From Campylorhamphus procurvoides (taxonomy: Eukaryota > Chordata > Aves > Passeriformes > Dendrocolaptidae): a stretch of 64,000 bases of DNA. The notes beneath the pieces are model-generated. The model had not been told where the DNA came from, searched no databases, and was given only the letters and a program-made list of their open reading frames with translations. This document shows positions 1 to 11,400 of this stretch, one piece after another; within the stretch, counting starts at the first letter, position 1, and each line of letters begins with the position of its first letter. The stretch lies in contig WBMV01007391.1 of NCBI GenBank assembly GCA_013396655.1, positions 155,172-219,171 on the forward strand. The letters are read 5' to 3'. Made by a program: the position numbers and the translations under genes.

Positions 1-300
1 GGGCTGCCCGCGGCGGGGCTCGGCGGCACGGCCCGGCCCGGGGGCCGCAGCAACACCGCGCCGTGCTACGGGCAGCGTCCCTCCGTCCCCGGGACCTCCC
101 CGCCGGCGGTGCCCTGGGCACCAGAAACCCGCGGGTTCGTCTCCTCTTTGCGGCTTTTCTATCCCTAAATACCCGCGGCGGTGTCCGCTGCGTAAGCGTC
201 CTGCGAAGGTCTCCCCAGAGCTTCAACAGAGGCTGCAGGTGTTCCCTCGCCAACTCACCTAAGCCGCCGCGGATCGGCTTCCTGGCGCTTGACTAACCGA
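1..300. promoter_or_regulatory. CpG-rich segment (edge of a CpG island)
   Basis: The first ~300 bases are very GC-rich, with dense CpG (repeated CGG, GCG, CCCG), and fall abruptly to AT-rich sequence after about 320. This is the signature of a CpG-island promoter. No ATG occurs on the + strand in the first ~190 bases, and no frame resembles the GALNT7 signal-anchor exon. A GTAAGC at 192-197 could be a donor, but nothing shows an exon upstream of it. The likeliest reading is the 3' flank of the GALNT7 promoter/exon 1 island, with exon 1 just outside the window. A divergent or non-coding first exon is possible. Confidence 0.6.
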
Positions 301-3092
301 AGGGCAGGTTTTGCCAAGGAGAAGCAGCAGATCACATAATTTATAAACAAGGCACGGAAAGCTGGCGGTGCAGATCTCCCAACCCGAAATAGTGGGACCA
401 CACGTGAGGTGTGAGGTGGGCAGCAGTCTGACTACCCTCCAGAAATGCTTCAGGAGGTCAGACGAACAAATCTGCAGAGCGAGTGTTGCCATGGCCTTGT
501 ATTAGTCAAATGAGAATAATCTGACCCTTTGACACCAGGGTCTCAGAAGGAGTCAAAAGTGCTTCTTCCGTTTTCACCAGATGCTTTAGAGTTCAGGAAC
601 GTAAGTGGACTTAAGATCTGCTTGAAGTAAGATTAGCCAAGATTAAAATAATCTTGGTAAAGTCATAAAATTTTCCAGTGATTATCTTAAAAAGGGATCC
701 TTTATGGTATGTTCACTAATGATCTTGACCCTCTCTGGCGGACTGCTTTGTATTATTGTGGAAGGCAAGTGAGCTGGCAGAACTCTTGCTTTCAAAAACT
801 GGAAATGACTTTGGACTCCTTCAGCAGATTCTGTGGTCTGAAGCTGCTACAGTTTGCTATATCTTGACAGTTTCTGCTGAGATAATAGGCCATAGCAGTT
901 CTTTTGGAGATAAGCAGTTTATTAAGTGGTAAAAATTTCTGTAATCTCTTCTTCTAGACACAACACGGACTTTTCTGTGTGCAGAAAAATCTTCAGGAAT
1001 TTATTTACATACCTCCCAAGAAAATGTCAGGCAGTAGACATTTTGCATCAAAAGCAGTCAAATTACTTTTCCTGCTCAGGAAAGGGCTGTAAACAGATCT
1101 GCAAAGTGACAATCTCTGGGGAAAAAAGTAGTTGCGGTTGCATTGCTACACAGGGTAGTGACCATCTTCAGATGCTTATTCTGGGGTGACAACTGAAGTA
1201 TTGCAGCCCTATAGTGCATACGCTGTATCAACTTACTTAGATGCTGTAATGAATCATGCTGTCCTTTCTCAAGAGCCTAGAGGCTTTTGTTCAGAGACTT
1301 TTGAGCTGAACCCTTGCATCCACGTCCATTCACATATGAGGTCTAATTCAGAAATCTCTTCTAGCTGGTGTGCATGCCAGTAAAGGAATTGGGAGAGTTC
1401 TTATGGTCTAGCCTCTGATAAACCAGCATTCTGTCTTAATTACCCTCTCTTAACTGGAGGAGGAAATATCCATGACAGCCATCTCAGGAAATAATTCAAT
1501 CTTTGTTGAGAACAAATATAATCATATTAAGTAAACACTGACAAAGCTGAAATCTAAACAGAATATCTGGTTCATTAGCTAGATCAGCTTTACTTGCTGT
1601 TGTGATATATATGAGAGTGGGTAACACATGCTTCTTCATCGTATTTTGGGAAACAGTATCGTTATTACTGAATTTGTGTTTTGGTTTGGAGTGCCTTCCA
1701 CCTCAGAAGCTGCTCAGGTAAGGAATAGTAGTTAAATTGTAATGACTCTGTTCACTACTAGCAGTGCTCCACTGTATTTCTGGGGAGCTGTCAGAGCCCA
1801 GGAATAGTCCAGAGGTTAGGACTTACATATCCTGCATGATGCTAGCAGAGGCAGGACTGACCCCAAGAGGTGGGTTTGTATCTTGTGGTGTGCTCCCTGC
1901 AACACCTGGAAAAGAGGTTGTGCATTGGTACAGCTTCAAGCATGTGAGAAGTAGGAGTTTAATCTTAACTGCTTCTATGAGATGCAGGGGTATGCACTTT
2001 GTTCAGTTATACGAACATGTATGTTTGCTCTGTTGTTAGTTGCCCAAAAGTTTGTTAGGCTAAAGATGACAGATTAATTCTTCTTCCTGTACAACACCCT
2101 CCTCCCTTTGCTTGCGCTGAAAGCTCCAGCCAACAAATATAAAATTCCTCCTCAGACAGTACCAGCTTAAAATAGAATTTAACTTTTATAGCTAACCTGA
2201 GGCAGTACCTGATCCCTCTCTGCACTGTAACCCTGGGTACTTTTTAATAACACCAAAATGTTAAAGATCAAAGATAAAAGGATCTGCTGTGTTGGAAGGT
2301 TTTTATGTTTATAACCTTGAATCTTTTCCTGATTACAGCAGCAGACAATAGGTGGTACTGAAGATCTTGCAGTATTATAACTATGTACCTTTAAAAAAAT
2401 ACTCTTTCAAATATTTTGTTGTTTTTTTCTACTGATTTCAAAACATTTCAGAGATCTTTTGGAAAATCAAAACGATTAATGCACAGAGAGTTTTCAAAAT
2501 AAAAATGAAAGTTGAGAAGTGGCTGTTTAGGAAGGAAATGAGAGAACAAAGAGGTAATAACAGTAATACAGACAGTTGGAGATAACTTTCTGATAGAAAA
2601 CTCCCACAGATCCTGTGCTCACTGAAAGCATATGTAGAAGTTGTGGGACAAAACTCTTCTCTGGATAAGCCAACCATGGAACTTGCTCCAAGAATTCATT
2701 TGAGGAAAAGTGCTTGTGGGATTTGGAGGGAGATTTTAAGTATTTATTTGCATTATCAGAAATATCCAAAGAAAATAACATAAGTCTTATCCATAAGAGC
2801 ATCCAGTTTCCAATCTAAACCAAATGGAAACAATAAAATATATCCAGGTCTGTCTTCAGAGTCTTTAAATGCATATCTGCTTTTGTATAAGGAAGGATGC
2901 CTGCTACCTGATAGTAAGGACTGTAAGGTTACCGAATATTTAGAGGGGCTCTCTTATTTATGGCTGTGAGGAAAAGATTAGGTAGAATAATTGATTTGAT
3001 TAGCATGTTATGTTGTCTTTTGGATGCTTTTTGATACCTTCTGCTCTTCTGGATTAAGGAGTCATGGTTTTGGAGGCAGCAGGAAGTGATTG
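301..3092. other. Non-coding, probable intron 1
   Basis: AT-rich sequence with only short chance reading frames. No repeat family, RNA gene or splice-flanked coding block was recognised. Confidence 0.6.
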
Positions 3093-3200
3093 AGAATCAT
3101 AGATTCATAGAATATGCTGAGTTGGAAGGGATCCATCAGATCATGGAGTCCAACTCCTGGCCCTGCACAGGACACCCGAAGAACCACACCATGTGCCAGT
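3093..3200 (-). repeat. CR1 LINE 3'-end fragment
   Basis: The + strand reads AGAATCATAGATTCATAGAA followed by a GAGTTGGAAGGGATCCATCA block and a GTCCAACTCCTGGCCCTGCA block. This is the reverse complement of the CR1 3' end with its ATTCTATGA-type terminal repeats. The match fades after about 3200. CR1 elements are 5'-truncated non-LTR retrotransposons and the dominant interspersed repeat of birds. Confidence 0.85.
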
Positions 3201-6200
3201 CACACCATTGAGGCTATTCATCCTAGGAAGATTGCTGTAGGGATCCCAGCTGTAGTACTTATTGGTCTCGAGAAAGATGTGTCACTAATGATCAGCCTCA
3301 GAGGTACAGTCTTAAAAGCTGGTATTGTCAAGGAGTAGGTGGTACAGCAGGCAGAACCAATGGACTGAAACAGTAATGAAAGATTTGTTACTGACAAGTT
3401 GAAAGCATATTTTGGGGAGAAAATGTACTATAGGTTATCTTTAACTCTTCAAATCTGACCAAATGACCCTATTCATTTTTCCATATGAAGGACAATAAGG
3501 AAGAGTCCAGTGTGTTCCTACTCTCCAGAAGGGGATTAGTAAGGTAGTAAAAGATTTGCTGGAAGTTTGTGCATGACCTTGCACAAGTCAGAAATGAGGT
3601 GGTGAGATTGCTAAACCCACAAAATAAATTCCATGTTCTGTCCTGTTCACGTTTGCAATGAGGAGAACTTCCTGAAAACTTGGCATGGGCTGTTTGGCCT
3701 CATATCTGGGAACCTGGTGCTTCAGATTTGAAGCTTTTCAGTATTTGGAGTGTTTCCCATAGCCACTGCACCTGAGCCACTGAAGGGCTGGTCACATATT
3801 AAAGGTATTTCATTTTCTGTGTCTATAAGTGACATGTTTTTAATGGGCTTTTGTTTACATCATTTTTGTTTGTCAACAGTTCTAAGACTTTCTAGACTGT
3901 GTTTGCAGAGCTTTTTTTGTGTGCTTAAGTAGTTGGACAACTGTCTCCTTCCCCCACCACCCCTGAAAGCATGCGCATCTCCTGTACCAGATGCGCTTTC
4001 AGTGCTCTATAACTTAACAGGTTCTTTTGAGGTCAGTCTCCCACCCTTAAACATTTATACTCTCAGCTCCCCTCTAGGGCAGTTAGCTATCCTTGCTGCC
4101 AGATGTCACAGCAGCCATACCAGAGTGAGGAAAGAGTGGTTGCGCTCGGAATGGGAGAGGAGGCTCTGCTGAGTGCCTTAGTGCAGGTGCGATTCTAGCA
4201 CGTTCTTCTGGTTCAGGAAACCGGATGATGGGCTTGCAGCTGGGGCTATGGACCTTCACCGACTGCCAAGTTTAAACATTACAATTCCCATGTGGACAAT
4301 AGAAGGTGGAAAATTTATGATGTGGAAGCAGAAGCATTAGAAAGAAAAGAAACAAAAGCTGAATGGACATTTTTGAGCTTTCTGGTGACACCTCTTCTCC
4401 CCCACTTTAAGAACTGCTAATATCCTGTATACCTTGGCTGAATTGTCACTGAGATCTTAATGACAGCTTGCAGACTGAACTTGAAGTGTTATTGTGGTTT
4501 AAATTAGATTCTTTGTGGTGGAAATCCCAGAGGAAATTCTTCACTTTCCCTTAAGGAGTAATGGCAAGTATGCTTAGAGGAGAAACTGAAACACAGGAAT
4601 TTGAAGCCGATACAGTTACGGGAAGAAAGGCAGGAATCGAAATAAGATGATAAGTCTGATGTAACAGGGAGAGTGGTGTTCAGTAGTCTGAACTTGATAA
4701 AACCATGGTGGTACATGGATGATTAAATAACAAAATGATCTCTCTCCAGTTGCTTTGTATAGTTATCTATACACTGGTCACTTTTTTGACTGGTTTACCT
4801 TTCTGTAATTGCATGAGGCCTAACACAAAGGGCACTGCATCATTTCTGCCACTCTGGTATTATCTGAAAACTCAACACTATCATTCATCACCTGGGTATG
4901 AAAAGCTGTGCATAGGTGCTGGGCTAGACTAGCCACGTTGTCTTCTACAATCAAAGCTGTAGTAAGTCACTACTTCTCATAGGGCACTCAGCAGAAGTTA
5001 ACACCTTGGCAAATTTTTTGTGCTCAACAAGTTTGGTTTGAAATCTGTGTGCAGTGAGGTAGTAAGCATGTTATAGCCAAAGTACTGCTGTTGTAGGAAG
5101 TAAGCATCCCTTATTACAGTAATCTTTAATGTTGCTAGCTACAGTAATAGGCAAAATGTTTTGCAATATTAAATGCTAATTTTTTTAATGTGTGCTTTCA
5201 TCTAAATTGGCTTTGAAAAAGCTTGTAAAAATCTATCACCCCTGGGAAAGTGTAAAAACCCCAATCCCCATCATATTAAAAGCGAAATAATTTGACAAAT
5301 GCTTCCAGTTATGTTGCAGAATCAATGACCACAAAGCAAATAATATGAAGAAATAGAAAAAAAGAAAACCTACGTAATACCTATAATTTAAGTATCCATA
5401 TATAGATTGCATGAAAAATCTCTTGAACTCTCTTGTCATTAAGATCCCTTGTATTAAGTTAGGTAAAGAACTCATTAGTATATTGAGATTATTAATTATG
5501 TAAATGTCTACTCCTTTTGTCCTATTTTTGCCCCCCAAAAATCAAAGATCTTAAGGTAGGGCTGGCATTGGCTTTTCAAGAGTCCCATTGCAGGAGAAGA
5601 GGGATCTAGAGCATCCAGGGGACCTCTGGCAGGACCTTCAGGATGAAAGGTGCCTGCACACTCAGGTAACATAATGTAGCAAAAAACTTAGTAATTGTGT
5701 CTGTTTTGGGGACCACAGAGGTAAAACTGTTCATCTGTTGGAGTACTTAATGAAGAAACTGTTAGTGGGATTAACACCATGGATTGGGTAGGCTGTAATT
5801 GGGTTTTTTTGGAAGGGAAAAAAAAATCCAAAACAGAAGTGGTAATTTGTGCTGCTTAGTGGCCAAACAGTGGGGCATTAAAAATAGCATGTAATAAATC
5901 CCACTTTTAAATAAAAATCTGGATAATAGTAACCCTCGGTTTTAAATGTGCTGAAATAAGATATAGGTGGCTAAACTGAAGTAGTAGAAATTCTGGTGCT
6001 AGTAAATTTAGTTATTGGAAAAGGCTCAGTGGGTCATCAGGGTGACAGCCTTGAGAGAAAGGCATATCGTATCCAGAAGTAGATACATGGATTTTTTTGC
6101 CACATGGCCAAGCAGCATTCACCTTCCCTAACCCAAGCTCAGCAGAGTTAAAATTGCTTGTATTGAGCTGATGTTCTCTAATGAAAAATGACAGCATCTT

Positions 6201-6454
6201 TGTCCTATTTTTGTGAGATATTAAATCAGCATTACAGGCGACTGCCAAGTGGAAATAGGGCAGGCTAAGCTGTTACAATAATAGGTTTGACTCCTACCTT
6301 GGGGGGGCGGGGGCAGGATGCTTTTTGCAGTAACTAGGCCATATAATCTGAGAGAAGGACTCCGAGTCTGTTAACAGTTGCATTTAATTACTAGATTTCC
6401 TCCATAAGTTTGGGAAACAAATGTCTACTGCAGACGATTAGTTTAAAAATAGCA
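3201..6454. other. Non-coding, probable intron 1
   Basis: AT-rich with simple A/T runs. I found no gene-like homology in any frame and no repeat that I can name. Confidence 0.55.
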
Positions 6455-7040
6455 ACATAGAATCAAAGAGTATTCTGAATTGGAAGGGGCCCACAAGTGT
6501 CCTCAGAGTCCAACTCCTGACCCTGCACGGGACAGGCCCAAGAGTCACACCACATGCCTGAGAGCGTTGTCCAAATGCTTGAAACTCTGTCAGGCTTGGT
6601 GCTTCGATCACTTTCCTGGGGAGCCTGTTCCACCACCCTCGGGGTGAAGAACCTTTTTCTAAAACGCAAACTACACCTCCCCTGACACAACTTCAGGCCG
6701 TTCCCTCAGGTCCTGTCACTGGTCACCACAGAGAAGAGATCAGTGCCTGCCCCTCCTCTGTTTCTGCCCTACCTCATGAGGAAACTGTAGACTGCAATGA
6801 GGTCTCCCCTCAGTCTCATCATCTGAATAGATGAAGTGCCCTCAGCCACTCCTCACACGGCTTTCCCTCAAGGTCTTTCACTATCTTCATTGCCCTCCTC
6901 TGGACACTCTCTAATACCTTAATATCTTCCTTATATTGTGGCACCCAAAACTGCACACAATATTCCAGGTGAGGCCGTACTAGTGCAGGACAATCATGTC
7001 CCTCGACTGGCTAGTGATGCTTTGCCTGATGCACCCTGGG
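6455..7040 (-). repeat. CR1 LINE, 3' portion (left half of split copy)
   Basis: Starts with the reversed CR1 tail (CATAGAATCAAAGAGTATTC), then the typical 3' blocks: CCAACTCCTGACCCTGCACG, GGGGAGCCTGTTCCACCACC, a CCTCTGGACACTCTCTAATA segment and GCACCCAAAACTGCACACAA. It runs to GATGCACCC at about 7037, where the match stops abruptly at an unrelated insert. It is the same element as the copy resuming at 7562. Confidence 0.88.
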
Positions 7041-7561
7041 AGGTGGAGTTAAGGAATACATTCAGTACAAATAGCTCAGTGTGTAGCTGCAGTTCAAGCT
7101 GTGGATTGAGCTCTGGGTGGCAGGTGTCCCAGGCAAGAGGCCATGAACTGAACTGCCAATCTTTTACATAAGAAAGGGCATGGGGATACTCAAGAAACAG
7201 AAGGGGAGCAGACCAGACTTTCCCGAGCTTAGAGCTTAGACTGTGCATATATAAGAGCCCAGGGTTTCCTTTGTTCATGGTCCCTCCCTTGGAGGCATCC
7301 AAGTTGAGGTGTTATTATTTAGTTATTGCACCAAGATTAAACTAGGATCTGGATGTGTGAGACTCTGTTATGGGAAACCTAGGATTGAGCTAGTAAGGAA
7401 ACCTGGTCTGGATGTGTGAGTCTGGGGTACGTAGGGAGTCAAGAAGGGCACCTGTCAGCTCACTGGAGCTGCCCACTGCAAAGGGGCCTTGGTCTGCAGG
7501 TAGTGCAGGTGTGATTGCCAGAGTGGCTCCTGGTTGTTTGGACAGGGAAGTTTCCTTAACA
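7041..7561 (+). mobile_element. LTR-like insertion inside the CR1 copy
   Basis: About 520 bp unrelated to CR1 separates two adjacent parts of one CR1 element, so it inserted into it. On the + strand it has a TATA-like CATATATAAGAGCCC (7246-7260) and, about 80 nt later, a polyadenylation-like ATTAAA (7335-7340). That spacing suits the U3-R layout of a retroviral LTR. A 14-bp direct repeat (TCTGGATGTGTGAG) occurs at 7348-7361 and 7407-7420. No target-site duplication, TG...CA termini or coding region could be fixed, so the LTR assignment is tentative and the borders are approximate. Confidence 0.45.
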
Positions 7562-8430
7562 TTTGGCCTTTCTGGCTGCCAGGTCACTGCTGACTCATAT
7601 GCAATTTGCCGTTGACCAGGGCCCCCAGGTCCCTTTCCGCAACACTGCTTTCCATCATCTCGTTCCTGGTCTGTACCTATATCTAAGGTTGCCTCATCCC
7701 AGTGCAGAATCCAGCACTTCCCCTTGTTCAACTTCATACGGTTGGTGATTGCCCAGCTCTCTAATATGTCAAGGTCTCTTTGCAGGCCCTCTCTGCCTTC
7801 CAGGGAGTCAACAGCTCCTCCCAGTTTTTTATCATCTGCAAACCTACTTGATATCCCTTTGAGTCCCGTGTCTAAGTTGTTTATGAAGATATTGAAGAGC
7901 ACAGTACCTGAGATGGAGCCCTGTAGAACCTCCAAAAGTGACAGGTCACCAGTCTGATGTTACCCCATCCACTATAACCCTCTGTGCTCAACCCACCATG
8001 TGTTTATCCAGCTGCGTGCTGGACATTTTGTCCAGAAGGATCCTGTGAATGACAGTATCAAAAGCTTTACTGAAAGATTACATCTACTGTCTTCCTATGA
8101 TCAATTACTTGCGTTACCTTGTCCTGAAAGGAAATCAGATTTGGCAAGCAGTATTTTCCCCTCATGAACTGTGGCTGTGACCAATGACTGCTTTGTCTTT
8201 CTGGTATTTTTTAATACCTCCCAGAATAATCTTTTCCATAACTTTACCAGGTAACGAAGTGAGACTGACAGGCCTGTAGTTTCCAGGATCATCCTTCTTG
8301 CCCTTTTTGAACATTGGAACAATGTTAGCTAGCTTCCAGTCAACGGGGACCTCTCCAGATTCCCAAGAATGCTCAAAAATCACCAAAAGAGGCCTTGTGA
8401 TGACTTCAGCCAACTCTTTAAGTATTTTCA
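7562..8430 (-). repeat. CR1 LINE, reverse transcriptase remnant (right half of split copy)
   Basis: Resumes with GGCCTTTCTGGCTGCCAGGT and continues into the CR1 ORF2 3' half on the - strand. Translated remnants include FADDKKLGG (the reverse transcriptase FADD motif, near 7840), SWAITNRMKLNKGKC, and, further 5', VPVDWKLANIVPMFKKGKKD with NYRPVSL (8200-8350). The frame is broken between about 7940 and 8160, and the element is 5'-truncated near 8430, so it is dead. Reading frames here are retrotransposon relics and not host genes. Confidence 0.9.
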
Positions 8431-11400
8431 GACAACGTGCTCGGTTTAGACACTGTTTTGGTGAGAGGGATTTTCGCCTCCATGACTAATTGCAATGCCA
8501 AGGTAACATTCAGGAAGGAAGATGTTGCCAACATGGCCCAACAGTGGGGAGCAGTTAGCAGCCAGCAACGTGCATGTACTCACCACGTGATAATGTTTAG
8601 CCTTGGATTTGGGGGTTTTCTGGCCTTTCAGCTCATGCAGGTTGTAGGAGAAAAAATTAAACTTGGTAGGTTTCTGTAAGCTTAAACAAAAGATTATGGT
8701 TGTGCTTTATGGCAAATTAGAATTTATCAGTTTAATTATAGCCTCCTCCTCTTGAAGGAACTTGCAGGGAAAGTATGTGCTTTTGTTGAAGAGGAGTATT
8801 TTGTTGTTAATAACTGGAAAAAGATATACAGAAGAAAGCTAATACTTGTATTCTACCTTTGTTTTTCAAATAAATATCCTTATTGTCTTCTCCTTGCTTG
8901 GGATTGAACACTTTTGAAATGTTGCTTACTCATTGGAGTATCATTTGAATTGGTAGGTCTGAAATTTCAAAAAACCCAAATTCTTTGCTTAGTGTGAGCT
9001 GTTTTTGAAATAGTTTGGTGCTTTCCTACAGGTACATTTTATAGCACAAAATTCCTATTTTCTGAAAACCCATGGGGGAATAAAATTATTTTTCTTACCA
9101 GGCTGCATATATACATTGAATGAAACAAAAATGGTTACTTTTTGTAATGAAGAGATGATGCTTTAAAAAGAATTGTATTAATCAGGAATTAAGTATGCTT
9201 CTCATGCATAATCATGCTGCCTTGTAAGAGAACAAATTGCCTTCTTATTTTTTCTCTCTATTATAATGAACTAATTGTTTGCTGCTCTATGGTGGTCTGT
9301 ATTTCTTTAAAGTTTCTCTCTGACTATGTCTTCTTGAATCCCTTGTTCTAATCCTTGACTCTGGTAACATTTTTTAGTGTTGCTCTTGCTTTCCTAAGCT
9401 ACAACCTATTTTCCTTTTATTTCCTTGTGGAATGTTCAGTTGCAAATAGCAGCAGTCAGCACTGATGTGTGGTAAACCTCTTAGCAGCAGGAGAGAACTG
9501 GAGGAAGGTAGAAGGTAAAAGCAATGTACTGGTTTGCATGCTGTTTACATTTGGAAAACTTGCTTTACAGTTGACGGTCTCAGAATATAACTGTTAATGA
9601 AATTAAAGCATAAGCAGATGGTGCTCAGCCCACAAAGTTTCGTACTTATTTTGCTGCATTTTAAAAAGTTGGCAATGAAAACGGCTCAGCAAGAACTGTT
9701 CTGACTTGAATGAATACAGTTGATTTTTTTAATAAGGCAGAAAATTATTATGTAAATACTATGTTTTAGAAAAAATACAAAATTTTACTTAAATCAAATG
9801 TAGTTTTTTTCATATTCAGGCATTTTTGTCACAACTTGTGGATTAAAATTTGTTTTGGTTTTAACCTGTAGTAAAAGATTTTCCTTTTAAGCATGGCTGA
9901 ATGAACAAAGGGCCAAAGCACAGCAGCACCTCATTTAATTTCTCATTTCCTGCCTTTATGGATTTGAGATATTTAAGCAATGTCTTTGTTTCAAGCTATT
10001 TAATAAGAATTCTAGATATGTCAAGGAAAGAGGTTTTAGGTTGTGTGTAGAAAACACCTCATCTGTAATAACATTTTGAAGCAAAACTCAAAAAAGTAAC
10101 CAAGCTACCTCATAAAAGGAGTTTCTCTTTTTCCTATTGAAGAAGGAAGATCAAGAAAGACATCAGTAAGATAATGTGTTCTTCAGAGAAAATTAATTGT
10201 TCACTCTGAAACAAAATTTGCTACACTCACTTAAATGAGGCCTTGAAGTCAGCTCTTCAAGATTTGTAATATATGGCCTTTATGAGACTGCTTCACCTGC
10301 TCTGGGTCTGCTAATCCATCTCCCACAGTGTTATTCTAACATTTCAAAGTCTCTGAGAAGCTTTAAACCATAGCTATGAAATGCATTGGTTTTTTTCTTA
10401 CTTCTTCCATTTCTCTCCCCTCTATGAAATATGTTCCTCCTGCACAGAAGCAAGACAGACCTTCACTAGTGATAGCATAAAACCAGTATCTCAGTAAACT
10501 GCAGAGATGGAAAAGTGTGGTAGGTGGGTTTTTGTTGCTTGTTTCTTTTGATGGAATGACACTTTAGTGATTGTAAATTGATTGATTACCTCTGGTCACA
10601 GAGTTCTTAGCCAAGAGCCCTCAAGTTCAGAAGGATACTGCATGGGTTTCCTGTGCCTCAGCCCCTGTTGGAAAGGGAGAAGAATCTCCTGCCACCTTTT
10701 GTCTAGATTTTTGGAGGTCCTTAATGCCGAATTCTGGTATTTCAATCAGTATAAGATTCTGCTACAGCATGGTATTTACCAGAGTAAAGTGGTCTTGAGT
10801 GCTCTCTGTAGAGGTGTTCCAACCCTGCATGTCTAAATAAGACTGCAAATTAGTTCCTTGGATGCATTTGTGTGATCTTGATGAGTCTTCTGTCCCTCTT
10901 TGTCTAAAATACTCATCTTGAACACTTGCTTATTTTTTATTTATGAAAATAGTACAGAAAAGTTTAGGCTAAGTAACTCCAAGAAGTGTTGACTTGACAG
11001 TAAGGTCGTGAAGCTTTTTGTGCAGGTCCAGGCATAATGTCTTCCTTCAGGGTCGTCTGCAGAAGAAAAACATCCTCAAGGAGAGCAGCTATCCATAATG
11101 CTGGAACCAAGACTGGGAGAAGACTTAGATGTCAAACTTGGGGCAAATGGTTACTCTGGCTCAGCTTCAGCAGTGGATTATGAGACCCTTGAGTGCTTGT
11201 TGACAGAGCAGTGAGTAGGTGTCCAAAGTGTCAAAGCCATTGCCATTATTTCATGTAGAGAAACAGGGTCAAATCTCTGCAAGATGCAGAGTGGCTGTAG
11301 TAGAGAGCAGGCTTACCCTTTCCATGAATAGTCACGTCAGTCACCTCTCGGGAAGTTAACAAGTTTCGCTCCCATTATTATCTTCTACCAAGGCTAGTGA

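Noticed and set aside
7390..7935. 181-codon frame on the - strand with a FADD motif
   Set aside because: It is the CR1 reverse transcriptase remnant fused to the downstream insert, broken and 5'-truncated, not a host gene.
8162..8413. 83-codon frame on the - strand with VPVDWKLANIVPMF
   Set aside because: Part of the same dead CR1 copy.
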